From positions 80,044 to 144,043 of the forward strand of contig JAURVB010013502.1 in the NCBI GenBank assembly GCA_033002965.1: a stretch of 64,000 bases of DNA, written 5' to 3'. The stretch comes from Piper betle. Lineage: Eukaryota > Streptophyta > Magnoliopsida > Piperales > Piperaceae. Both the position numbers and the translations under genes were made by a program. The notes beneath the pieces were generated by a model that was given only the letters and a program-made list of their open reading frames with translations, was not told the DNA's origin and did no database searches. This document shows, one piece after another, positions 25,747 to 37,513 of the stretch (position 1 is its first letter; each line of letters begins with the position of its first letter).

Positions 25747-26399
25747 TAAACTTGAATCGAAACCGTCAAAAGTCAAAACTGACTCAAAACCTTATTGAGA
25801 TTTTACAGATAGAAATCGAGGCGAGGAAGCGAAATGGGCCTTAAATCCAAGAACTCAATTGGATGAAGATCTGAGAATCAAATTAAGCTAAGCCCAAAAG
25901 GGCAACTCGGTAGTAAAAAATCTCTATGATTCATGCAAAAGAGGAACACTAAAAAACTCAAACCGCTACTAAATACTTCAATAACTTAGATCTAGCCCTA
26001 AAACCCTTGGCTAACACAAGCAATTATATGTATACCTCAAGTATACGCTGATAACTCATGCTCTGTTATAGTATACTTAATACTATCATTTATATATTGG
26101 GCATACCCAGCCTCCATAACATACTCATACGACTATCTAGGTTCATACTCATAGTCTAAAAACTAGTATGGCACAAACCGATTCGATAATAGCCCAAACT
26201 GGGCAAAGTAACAAACGGGTAAAACCATAACCCGAAGCTGGGGATTTACACTAACGAACTTGAGGTCGAAGCTTCAAATGTGTCACCCCATCTATGGTGA
26301 GATAGGACCTCAAAACCTACATTGGAACTCACTATTGAACATAAGGCTGACAACTCTATATGATGCATGGTTGTGGTATGCACTCACATCAACAACTTC

Positions 26400-27070
26400 T
26401 AAAATAATGGGCAATGCAAAACAAGTGAATAAATAAACACTCGGGATGCAAATTAAGGAATGAACAATCAATAAACAACAAATAAATAAATAAATAAAAC
26501 AAGCAAGTAAACAAAAGTACTAAGTTAAAAATAATAGGTGCATAAATAAACATGGAAACAATAATAAACAACATATTAAACATGCATGAAAATAAATAGA
26601 TTGATAAATAATGAAAATAAAAAATAATAAATAAATAAATAAACTGATGATTAAATAGATAAATAATAAATAAATAATAAAGTATTCTTGAATAATAATA
26701 ATAACATAAATATAATACCTTATAAATATGTGTCTAAACGGAGTGAATAATAGCACATACACAAATAAGTAACTAAGTGAATAAATAAAAAATACATAAA
26801 TTATCAAAAAAATAGTAATTAATCATGAACAATAATAATATGAATATCAAATATAGAAATATACGAGTAAACACAAATAAATAATAACATGTGAGTGAAA
26901 AAAATAAATAAATAAAATTTGATAATATGATTAAAGTTATATTAATAAGTAAATATATCAGCAATAATAATAAATATATGACAAATAGGTAAATGACAGT
27001 AAATAAATAATAAATGTATAAATAAATAATAAAGAAAAACACTCATAACATCAAAGTATGCCAAAATAGG

Positions 27071-27110
<40 letters not shown>
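26400..27110. repeat. taaa/aataa low-complexity tract of R1
   Basis: A 0.7-kb run of aaataaat words, ending in a TA microsatellite (27074-27109), forms part of the R1 unit. The same tract is at 51660-52250. The open frames that cross it on the minus strand are artefacts of composition. Confidence 0.75.
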
Positions 27111-27112
<2 letters not shown>

Positions 27113-27692
27113 AACTAATGTAGAGAGTGTAGAAATGCCAGAAACAGTAAAAAAATGGGCGAAAACGGGCTAAAAATGGATAACGAGTTAATGTAGGTCA
27201 AACCAACTTGGGGCGAGTCAACTTGATCGAGGTCAACTCTTTGGCTGGCTGACAAAGACATGATAGGCAGACACAATCTGAGAAGGGGATACAAACAAGG
27301 TTGATGAGGCAAACAAGCACTAAACGAGTTGGCAATGCTTGCTGCCTGAAAATAGCAACGGCGGCAAGGCGGAGGCTACAACTATTCATGATCGATAGAA
27401 GGGGTCGAGCCAGTGGTGATAGTGGTAGAGGTCGATAGAGTCCGGCTGTCAACTAACATAAATAGGTTGTGTAATGGAGGATCAGCCAGTGGGAATGAAA
27501 GGATCGCCAATAGCATTTGCAGCCACGATGGAGGTTTGGCTGGATCAAAATGTCACTTGTAGCTAGGGGAAGGTGTTTGGGTGGCCGGCCTCACTAGAGG
27601 AGGCTCTTCGACACTTAAAAAGGCCTTAAAAGGCGCCAATGGTTTAGAAAACTGGCAAACAAAACTTCATCACCATCGACAACTATGCCAGG

Positions 27693-28440
27693 GTGTTAAT
27701 TTGTAATTTCTTAAATATATCAAGAAATTTTTTGAAATATTTTTCATCACTTTGTTTCCTCAATCTAGAAGGAAATTGTACCTTTTCTTTGACCTCATTT
27801 ATAAGTATTTCATCTTTTTCTTTCCCTTTGCTTCCAAGTAAGCTAACCAATGTATTGGGTTCACATTCGTTGCTTGGCTTATCATCTTTTTCCCTAACTT
27901 CATTGGGTTGAACTAGTTCTTGTAAAGTAATACCACTGCGGGTTGTTATAGCTTTGCAATGCTCTTGACCATCATTCCTTCGTTGTTCTGGTTGGCTAGA
28001 AGTACACCCTTGGGTCGCTCACTTGGTTCCTTGTTTAGTTGCACCATAACTTGTTGCATAAACCGTTGTTGTTGTTGCTGATTCTGCATAAATTGTTGCA
28101 TAGTTTGTTGCATGGTTTGTTGCATGGTTTGTTGCATGGTTTGTTGCATGGAATTGAACATTTGGACCAAATCTAGTTGTTGTTGTTGCTGAAAAGAAAG
28201 TGAAGGGGGTTGATAATGTTGTGATGGTGGTGGTGGATTATTAGGGACAACAACCGATTGTCAAGAATTATTCTATGAAAAATTGGGGTTATTGCACCAG
28301 CCCGCATTGTAGGTGTTGGAATAGGGATTGTTGTTCCAAATAAAGTTGCCTACGTAATAAACTTGATCTGTTGCACATTGACCTGTAAAATGTCCTTGTC
28401 CACACCGTTCACACCTTGGTTCTACAGCCTTAACTTGTCT
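27693..28440 (-). pseudogene. Degenerate gag of the Athila-like element
   Basis: Reading down the minus strand from 28440, there is a CCHC zinc knuckle (CERCGQGHFTGQC, about 28417-28379). It is followed by the family's NNPYSNTYN...W motif, an in-frame TAG and a TGA. Next comes a glutamine- and MQQT-rich stretch (28230-28060) encoded by a 12-15-bp tandem repeat (tttgttgcatgg). The frame then shifts near 27965, after which KAITTRSG and RKQSDEKYFKKFLDIFKKL are read. These motifs identify an Athila-type capsid protein. Stops and a frame change show it is dead. Confidence 0.8.
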
Positions 28441-28798
28441 CTATATATTAAGAATTTGAACTCCATTAGTTAAAGTACTGACTTGAGCAGATAAAAGCAG
28501 TAAGTGCATCTAATTCTAAAACTCCGGTAGTCCTCCATGAATGCATGACTTCTTCCTCTATTGGTTCTTGTGCTCTTCTTCTAGCGGCACGCAAGTTTCT
28601 TAAAGTCCTTTCAATCTTTGAATCACAAGAAGACAAGGGTGACCGTACTAATAAACAAATGATAATAAATAATAAAAGGAAGAAGACAATGATATAGTTT
28701 ATTTTTTCCTTTTTTTAAAATATAATCAGACATTAAAATCTAAACTAAAAAGAAAAAAACTCAAAATTCTAATCCTAAATTAATTAAAAAATTCGATC

Positions 28799-28816
28799 TC
28801 CCCGGCAACAACGCCA
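28799..28816 (-). promoter_or_regulatory. Primer binding site of the Athila-like element
   Basis: On the minus strand this reads tggcgttgttgccgggga, just inside the 5' LTR. Athila-type elements typically carry a TGGCGCCGTTGCCGGGGA-like site, usually matched to tRNA-Asp. Here it differs at two positions. Confidence 0.8.
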
Positions 28817-30371
28817 AAAACTTGTTCGAATGATTTTAATAACATGCAAGTATACACGGTCGAAACAAGTAATATAATGATAAATTAGAGTATCGTTCCC
28901 ACTGAGAGATGAATTCCCTTAAATTAATTAAAGAAAATAAAATTAAGAACAAAATAGAAATAATTGACTTAAGCTAAATCTAAATAATAACTTTAAATGA
29001 AAGAAGAAGTTAAAATGATAAAATTCGTTCTAGAGTTGAATTTCCCTTGACATGAATTTAATCTTCATTAAATCTTCCTCTTATCTTTTATTCCCTCAGA
29101 TTGTCGATCTAAGATAATTATATGACATGGTGGCTCCCGCTCCTTCATGCTTCTATTATTTTGCCTCAATTTCTACTTTCCGGTGATAATTGATTAATTA
29201 ACAAAATAATGCATTAAGATTTGCCTTACAATCGCATACGGTGTTGTGTATCTTCCGACCACAACGACAAACAAGTCAAAAGACTCGTCGTATGATGAAT
29301 TATCAATGACTAATCTAATTAATTTCTCCTGAAATCTAATTAAACCTCATGATCTAAGAAATAGGTGATCAATCTACTCTTAGCATTAAGAACATGACAA
29401 TTTAAACAATCCGATTGAATAAAAAAATAAGAGGTTGAAATGAACTCAATTAAATCATGTTAAGTTCCATTCTTCTCTAGAACGAAATAAAAAACTACTC
29501 CATAAAAATAGAAAACATTATAAAGAAGAAACTAATTTTTATTATGAAAGAAAAAGGAATTACAAAAACTAAAACTACTACTTTTACTACACTCCGAAGT
29601 TAAGAGATGAGATATGATCAACAACAAATGACCACCCATTTATATAGAAGTGGAGATACAAGAATTCGAAGAGGGTGTTCAGAAATCGACGTAGTCTAAT
29701 TAATTATAATGTCCCTTCAAGTTTCCAACTGTTCGACTCCATTGAACATCATACATTGTAGCTATTGAGTGGCACCAAGTGTCATGACCAATCAAATTCA
29801 AAGCTTAATTTATTCATCTTTTTTGCATTAAAACACCAAAATTAAGCATATATAATAAAATATTAATTAACTAAAAAATAAAGTAAAATATTACTTAATT
29901 AATAATGTTTATACCCGGGAAGTACAAAATTATATTAAAAATATGGGGAAATATTATATATTTTAAACACTTAACACAGGGCTGGTGATGGAGTTGAACC
30001 TAGGTCGATAGTGTCCCGTGAGGTGGTCATGGTAGTGCTATTCAGGTAGCCAGAGGCTGGCCAGAGGCTAGCTAGAGCTTCATTGACGACAACCCAAAGT
30101 GGAAGTGGCTCTAGGGCTAAAATCCTCCAAAAATGTGGAAGAAATTCCCAGGGAAATAGGAGGTTTCCAGGGCTGACATGGATGACTCAAATCTTGCTGC
30201 GGGGTCGGATCTGGTCGTCCGGTTGATTGCAAGCCTAGTGGGGTCCACGTAAAGTACATACAATATATATATGGTTCGAAAGAGGAGATTGTCACTGACA
30301 AAAGTCAAAATTGATTCAAAGCCTAACCGAGGTTCTACGAATGAAAAATTGAGGCGGGAAAGCTAAATGGG

Positions 30372-33300
30372 TGTAACACCTCAATTAGGCCCGAAGGGAT
30401 AGACTGAAATGTGATATTATAATTTGGATGCTAGTTGTTGGGCTATCGTATACAGACTTTATTGAAGCAGATCTTAACCCTCCGTGGAGGTCTAAAACGG
30501 ACACCAGACTTGGTTTTCATACACCTGCTATAGTTTTGAGGTTGCATGCTATTGCGTATATCATATTCTTACTCCTTAATTCAAGTGATTGACTTACGTT
30601 TTCTTATTAGTTATATGAAGATGATGAGAGTATTTAAACAAGGGCTTGTTCCACATACCCTACACGAGCAATAATTAAAGCATCAGAGAATTACACAACA
30701 CCATCGAGTATAAAGGCATCAAACCCTAATACCCAAACTTCGCGTAGATCTTCAAGTGGTGTGAATTGTAAGCTTTTCCACCCATGTTACTCTAATACAC
30801 AAACAACTATAGCCAAATATGTTTTGTGTGCCTGACTTAGCTCTTCATCATGTTCTAGGACTCTGAGGCTTATATACCTTGTAGACTATGGTTAGCCTTG
30901 CCCCAAAGTATTAAAACTCCACAGTAAAATATAATAACAAAAGGATAAAACATGCTAGCACAACCATCATGACATCCAAATCATACAAAGTTCACATAGT
31001 TAGGGAATATGCCCATCATATATTCATCCACAAAATACATATTCTAAAACATACAACATATCACAGGGCCTCAGCAACCACCGCCACTAGGTTGTCTGAT
31101 CCATGCACCTATCCAGGCCAACGCTAGGGAACTTCACATACGTATAATAGAAAACCATGTTAGGGATCAAATAAATTTGATTACCAGTCTGAATAACTAC
31201 TGGTAAAATAGTAAGCTAACAAATGAGTATTCCATTACCCACAAAAATTTAGGAAACTTCTGATTTGCCTCACACTGGCAATAAGCAAACAAACTTAAAC
31301 AAGTGTTAGGGTGCATACACGGTTGCTATTCATATCCATACATACAATATTTACACCCTCACATCCTCCATATTACACCTACCACAGTACTCGAGTGCCA
31401 AAATGAACCGTTAAGTTAGTGCCAAAAATTTTGGAAATATGATGCATTGCGTAGTACCCTCATACTTTGCACTACCTCAGGGTTTGAAGGAGTACTAGTG
31501 CGGTGCAGACATCCCGTACACACTCTTAGTCGTAAAAGCCATAAATCCTCATATTTATACATATAGGCTTGGGAGAGGATTCAATACTTAATTTCTAGAT
31601 CTTATCTTTCAAAAACCATCAAGGGTCTTAGCCTTGAAGTTTTATTAAACAAGTGTAGAAAACATGGCTAAATGACCCGACATCAGAGGCATCTGATAAA
31701 ATGCCACCGGTGACATCCTATGTCTAAAATAGGGTTAAACTCGACACTCAGGGAGTCAAGAAGATATCAAGCAAAGGGAGAGCCCTAAAACCTGGATGAG
31801 TAGAGCTCCACATTCTACTCGGTGAGCTTACCTGCGATACCTAGTAGAGAGAAGGAACCGAATAAGAATTGGGTCACATCGACACACAAAATGAGGCATA
31901 GCCTCAACACAAGTTCAACACTTAACATCACTTAATTATCTTAATTAGCTCCTAGGTGAAGTGTTAAACCTTATTATGTAACTTAATTAAGGTTTGTTTC
32001 TATGTTCACTTAGTGAGCTTTAATCAATTCTAGGGTTTTAATCAAATGGGTTTACCAGATGATTTTTTGGATGTGCCTAATAATGTCTAAATGGATTGAA
32101 ATTTTGATAGGTTTTCCCTTACACTCTAAGGTTCATAGGTAAATTCCACCATGGTTAGCCCATAGGCCAATCAAAGGGAACAAGGCCCATTAAACTTGGC
32201 CCTAAGGTGCTGGAAATGTGTTCTTGGGCTGCACATCAATTTTATAACTGTTGATTCATGGGGTAGAGAGCTCCAAATGATCCCAGTAAGAGTTAGGCTA
32301 AATTTACTTTGTAAATGGACCTAAGTTTATTTTACAAGTTGAGTCAATGGAGGAGCTGTTTTTATGGCTATTTGGACCATAACAAATTCAAAATTTACAA
32401 ATAAAATTGGGAACCAACTCAAATGGCCCCAACATTGGCCATGGTGCTACTGAGACATAAGATAAGGTGTGGACCAAGTTCCACTGAAATCCAACATCAT
32501 TAACCTATTTTAAAGTATTTTACACCTGGAGTGAAAAAAACTAGGGTTTTCACTCTCCATCTTTACACTGTCCGAGTAGACACCTCCCAAACATGCATAG
32601 ATGATTTTTACCCATTACCAAAATTAATTTATTTCAAGTAGACACTTTTTTTAGCATCACATGTTTTTAACAGATTTTGTTAGCTTAAAATTTGTGGCTT
32701 AACATATAACATAATCAAAGATCTTGCCTAGTCATAAACAACACAGGAAATATAGAGTATACTTATGGGTGATGTTCATGATTATTTAGTAGTTAGATTA
32801 AACTTAATATTTTACCATATAATCACCATGAACAATATTGAATGCTGTGAATCAATATATCCTACTAGGTAAGAGAGTAAAAATTGAAGAAAGAAGCGTT
32901 TATGTCACTGCAATGGTGAAAGTTGTCACCTTTTCTTAATTTTTACCCTCATATATGCACATTCTAGGTTATTTCAGGTAAAACACACAAGACAAAAGTT
33001 GTAGATATACATGTTTTGAGTTCAAAAAAATAAGAATCGTAAAAATTTAACATCGAAGTGCCAAGATATGGTTTTTATACCAAAATAGCGCATATCAGTG
33101 ACCTACGTGTATTATAGAAATCATAACTATTTATTTACATGGTAAAGTATGATAAATGAGTATTCAAATGCTCCTAAGATGAAGGTATACATTATAAAAA
33201 TGTCAAAAAATGAAAAAGGAAAAAAATACAAGAGATAAACAAATTACAATGAGGAAAAAAGGCAGCACAAACCTGAAACTAACAAGGGAAGACCAAGGGG

Positions 33301-34013
33301 GGGGGGGGTTTGAGGCATCCAACCTCAAAACCTACCACCCTAAGAGGTTAGAAACATGGAAGAGGGTGATTAGAGCTCTAAGGAGGAAGAAGAAAGCCAA
33401 GGAGAGGAGAAGAAGGTTGTTGGAGGTGAGGAGGGAAGGAGAAATGGTGAAAAGGTGAGCGAAGAGATGGGTTATAGATATGAATGTCATACCTAAAGAG
33501 GTATGGACATAGAGGTATGGATTAGATAAGGAAGTATGGGCTGACTTGGTGATGTCATAGGTATCGGTGTCATACCTAAAGAAGTATGAGATAGACAAAT
33601 AAAGATGTATGGGCTAGGTTAACTAAAGAAGTATGAGTTGGGTTATCTCAAAATCCAAAAACTTAGGGTTTTTACCCTCAAGTGATCGGGCCCACCTCGA
33701 GAATTGCATCGCAGGTCCTAAAGAGGGGTTTGGACAGTCCGAAAGGGTTTTTAAACACATAGCAACCATACAAAAGACACGCAAAGGGCACGATCCTAAC
33801 ACCTGACTATATATGACTCAATTGGACCAAACATGAAAAAGCCTAGCGTGTAGCATCCAAACAGGCATATTGAGAGCCAAAGGAGCCTAAGGATGGGTAA
33901 CTTACACCATACCATACACGAACCATGGTAAGAAGGGCCAGACCCCAGTAATCCAATTCAGGTAACAATCGAACATAAAGAAAAAATCCTCGAGCGAACA
34001 GCTTAGGTTTACA
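30372..34013 (-). repeat. 3' LTR (3.64 kb) of the chromovirus-type element
   Basis: The plus-strand ends are tgtaacacctcaattaggcc and gcttaggtttaca. It matches the other LTR at 34419-36189 in two blocks (30372 to about 31275 and about 33267 to 34013). The middle 2.0 kb (31276-33266) has no counterpart there. It contains a G homopolymer (33298-33308) and a ggtatgg-type minisatellite (33480-33650). Confidence 0.7.
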
Positions 34014-34418
34014 ATCTCCCCCACTTAGAAAACTTCCATCTCGGAATTTCCTAAGGGGTTATGCACGCAGAAATAGGCCATAACACACAACATAGAACAT
34101 ACAATAACACTCAATCAAAACACAAAAGGGTGCTAATACTTCGAGTCATCGTCCTCCGCAGGGAAGAGTCTGGGAAACACTACTGCATCTCATCCTCACA
34201 CTCATAAGTGGCCTTGTGAAGAATGTCCTTACGCAATCCAAGAAATTCTACAACATCTGGCACATATCACTATCCTCTCATCTAGTACAAACCATCTGCC
34301 TCTCTAACCAACCCAGAATGAGTCCCTTAAAGGAACCACTGATTTGGTAACTAATCAAATGCTTGTGCCTATCTGATAGAAACTCCATCTTCTTTTTTGC
34401 CATGGCAATGGTGGAGAA

Positions 34419-36189
34419 GTACAACCCAATTCGGCCTGAAGGGACATACGAATCATGATATTATAATTTAGAAGCTACTTGTTGGGCTATAGCATACAGA
34501 TTTTACGGAAGCGAATTTCATAAAATGCGTGCAAATTTCATACTACAAAGGCGGATCTTACACTTAAATAAATCTTATATGAACACCCCTAGTTGTAACA
34601 GAGGTAAAACCTCCCCTATGACTATGAGCGGTGACTTTAAAATGTGATGATCACTCCCAACTGTAGAAAAAGCACACCCCCGACTACAGTTTTGAGGTTG
34701 CATGCTCTTGCATATATCATATTCTTACTACTTAATTTTAAGTGATTTGCTTATGTCTTCTTATTAGTTACATGAAGATGATGCGAGTATTTAAACATGA
34801 GTCATGGTTATTTGTTCCACATACCTTACATGAGCAATAATTAAAGCTCCAGAGAGTTATATAGCATCATCGAGTATCAGGGCATCAAACCCCAATACCC
34901 GGACTTCACGTGGGACTTCAAGTAGTGTGAACCGTAAGCTTCTCCACCCATGTTACTCTAACACACAAACAACTATAGCCAAATATATTTCATGTACTTG
35001 ACTTAGCTCCTCGTCATGTTCTAGGACTCTGGGCTTATATACCTTGCAGACGATGGTTAGCCTTGCCCCAAAGTATTACAACTCCATAGTAAAATATAAT
35101 AACATAAAGATAAAATATGCTATCACAACCATCATGATATATATCCAAATCATACCAGGTTCACATAATTAGGTATATGCTTGTCATATTGCCATCCACA
35201 AAATACATATTCTAGAATAGGCAACATAACACAAGGCCCCAGCAAGCATCGCCACTAAGCTGTATGATCCATGCACCTAGGCCAACCCAACACCAGGGAA
35301 CCTCACCTCCAAATAATATAAAACCAAGTCAGTAATCAATTAAATTTGATTACTGGTCCAAATAACTACCGGTAAAATAGCAAGCTAGCAAATGGGTTTT
35401 CCATTACCCACGGAAACTTAGGAAACTTCAGAATTGCCTCACATTGAGAAGACCTGAAACTAACGAGGGAAGACCAAGGTGATGTCTTTTGAGGAATCTA
35501 ACCTCAAAACCTACTACTCTAGGAGGTTAGAAATGCTGAGGAGGGTGATTGGAGCTCCAAGGAGGAAGAAGAAAGCCAAGGAGAGGAGAAGAAGGTTGTT
35601 GGAGGTGAGGAGGGAAGGAGAAATGGTGAAAAGGTTAGGGAAGGGATGGGTTTTATAGAAAAAAGGGTTGGTAGCTTGGTTATGTCATAAGTATGGGTGT
35701 CATACCTAAGAGGTATGGGTTGGATAAGGAGATATGGGTTGGCTTGGTGATGTCATAGAGGTATGGGTTGGATAAGGAGGTATGGGTTGGCTTGGTGATG
35801 TCATATGTATGGGTGCTATATTTAAAGAGGTATGGGTTGGGTTAGACAAAGATGTATGGGTTGGGTTAGACAATGAAGTATGGGTTGGGTTATCCGAAAA
35901 CATAATAACTTAGGCTTTTTACCGTCAGGCGATTGGGCCCACCTCGGGAATTGCATTGTAGGTCCCAAAGAGGGGTTAGGACGGTCCAAAGATTATCAAA
36001 CATACAACAAGTATACAAAAGATACGCGAGAGACACTGTCCTAACACCTGGCTATATGTGACTCAAATGGACTAAACATGAAAAAGCCATAAGTGCAGCA
36101 TCCAAACAGTCATACCAAGCGTTGAGGGAGGCTACGGCTAGGCAACTACACCATACAGTAACCCTCAGGCGGATGGCCCGGATTTTACA
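34419..36189 (-). repeat. 5' LTR (1.77 kb, internally deleted) of the chromovirus-type element
   Basis: It is the same family as 30372-34013 but lacks about 2 kb. The junction falls at about 35456, between ttgcctcacattgag and acctgaaactaacg. The PBS-proximal end (gtacaaccc instead of tgtaacacc) is degraded and no primer binding site is readable next to it. Confidence 0.65.
35690..35890. repeat. ggtatgggttgg minisatellite in LTR
   Basis: Tandem variants of ggtatgggttggnttrgnnaa, including gatgtcat-containing longer units, run for about 200 bp. Shorter related arrays are at 33480-33650 in the partner LTR. An apparent minus-strand frame of PTHTSLSN repeats is only the translation of this array. 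Confidence 0.75.
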
Positions 36190-36598
36190 ATGGGCTTGAA
36201 ACCCTAAACTCAACTCATTATAATTCTAAGGCTCAAATTAAAGTTTGACCCACATAGGCAGTTTCGTAGTTCATAATCCCTAAGATTTGTGCAAAAGTGA
36301 TACCCTAAAAAACTCAAACGAATACTAAACGTGGCAACGACCTAAATCTAGCTATAAAACCCAAAACTAACCATATCTAGAAACTGTAAACCTTGACCAT
36401 ACCATGAACACTCATGCAGTGCTGCAACATAACTGAAGCTATCATTTGTATATATGACATGCACAACCTCCATAAGATGCTAAAATAATCATCTGGGTCC
36501 ATATTCATGGTCTGAAAGTTAAACTGACTCAAGACTGGCTCAAATCGGACAAGGTAACAAGCAAGTAAAACCCTAACCCGATGTTGAGGTTTTACCAT

Positions 36599-37467
36599 AA
36601 ATCTCCTTGGGTGCTCATAAATGTTGGTGTCACTATCAATACCTAATAAGATTTCAACTTCTTTTAAGAATATTTGTAAAAATTTGATAAAAATGATGAA
36701 ATATTGCAAAATTGCATAAATGGCGACCATGAGGTATTTTCCTAGAATTCTATCATTGGTTATGTATGCCACCTGTTTCTTCTTTTTTTTGCCACTAGTT
36801 CCTTTTGGCGTAAGGATTGATGGTTTATTTTGCAGGTCTTATATATTACTAGGCAAGATATCATGCAATGCACGACCTATATCAAATAAATTTTAATTTT
36901 ATACATAAACTCTAATCAAATAATGAGATATATTATAATAATTTAATATTTTAGTATAGAATATGATTGACTTTAAAGATAAATTCTATTTGAATGTAAA
37001 GATGTATTATAATTATTTAATTTTTTATTATATTTTTAAAGACAATTAGACATACTCTTATAATAAGAAGTAAGAAGTTATCGTTAGCTGGGCTAAAACT
37101 TGTGACCTTTTATAGTGAAAGATTTTTTTATTATTTTAACAAAAAATATAAGTTAGTGAGATTTGAACTTGTGACCTTTTGTAGGTGGCATTTTTAATAT
37201 ATTTTTTAAGATTTTTTTGTATTTTGATTAGCTAATTTTCGTACTTTTAATCTCATGTTAGTATTGAGTTTCCCCTTTCATTAATATAAAAGTAGATTAG
37301 TAACCTATTTTTCCATTCCATCGTTTCATATGGTAGGGGGCAGATCTACTTGTGTATACGCTGCTTCTATGTAAGAGTGAAAAGGCTTCTTGAGCTAGGG
37401 GCAGGGAGCATTTCCTACGTGCAGGCTATATATCTAATTAGAAGGATAACCCACATTAGACCTAGCA

Positions 37468-37513
<46 letters not shown>

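Larger units (their letters stand above)
20195..26250 (-). mobile_element. R1 element C, nested in B and interrupted by D
   Basis: The left end, tgtaacaccttgattttgg, begins at 20195 and the right end, ggggatttaca, stops at 26250. These are the two R1 termini. 20195-21412 is the first part and about 25378-26250 the last part. The intervening AT-rich segment expected from other copies is missing, so a deletion accompanied or followed the insertion of D. The five bases at each side (attat, ctaac) do not match well. The insertion age therefore looks old or the edge has been altered. Confidence 0.55.
27693..29976 (-). mobile_element. Athila-like element, 5' LTR + PBS + partial gag, no 3' LTR
   Basis: The flanking duplication caggg is at 27688-27692 and 29977-29981. 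On the minus strand the order is: LTR 29976-28823 (starting tgttaagtgt, ending cgaaca), a four-to-six-base gap, a primer binding site at 28816-28799, then gag down to 27693. The sequence stops inside gag at ...attaaca with no polyprotein and no 3' LTR. Removing 27693-29976 and one caggg restores R1 sequence. Both outer ends read TGTTAA inward, so the gag breakpoint mimics an LTR end. The LTR is about 92% like 1-829 by eye. Confidence 0.8.
30372..36189 (-). mobile_element. Chromovirus-type LTR retrotransposon, interior almost deleted
   Basis: The flanking duplication atggg is at 30367-30371 and 36190-36194. Two LTR copies in the same orientation bracket only about 0.4 kb. On the minus strand: 5' LTR 36189-34419, remnant 34418-34014, 3' LTR 34013-30372. 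The purine-rich tract AAGTGGGGGAGAT (34026-34014) abuts the 3' LTR start. Just upstream, a fragment reading KATYECEDEM resembles the end of a chromodomain. These features suggest a Tekay-like chromovirus; the chromodomain reading is tentative because it is only a few residues and is followed by a stop. Gag, protease, reverse transcriptase and integrase are absent. Confidence 0.7.
18843..36598 (-). mobile_element. Outer R1 element B, split by four later insertions
   Basis: R1 sequence runs as 18843-20194, 26251-27692, 29982-30371 and 36190-36598. The pieces are consecutive when aligned to the uninterrupted copy at 50490-53606. The junction words agree: gagaagagtc breaks at 20194 and resumes with cgaagcttcaaatgtg at 26263; the ggtggtgatgg word resumes after the Athila fragment; the aaatgggccttaaa word is split by the chromovirus. 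The left end is degenerate (gacaactcaaatcc) and the right end reads gttgaggttttacca. The AT-rich part (26400-27060) is a taaa-type low-complexity zone also present in 51660-52250. Strand is assigned by analogy with the chromovirus LTRs. Confidence 0.6.

Noticed and set aside
26389..27042. Minus-strand frames rich in I, Y, L and F resembling membrane proteins
   Set aside because: They are translations of an aaataaat low-complexity tract shared by R1 copies.
28060..28160. Short regularly spaced repeats that could suggest a CRISPR-like array
   Set aside because: They are 12-15-bp in-frame repeats coding MQQT in a gag remnant, without spacers, in a plant genome.
33210..33458. Lysine/arginine-rich frame
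   Set aside because: Purine-rich part of the chromovirus LTR, repeated at 35460-35640 with different frame content.
35706..35903. Repeat protein of PTHTSLSN units
   Set aside because: It is the translation of a ggtatgggttgg minisatellite within an LTR.
36377..36772. 131-codon minus-strand frame
   Set aside because: It spans the boundary between the R1 end and spacer; no conserved motif.
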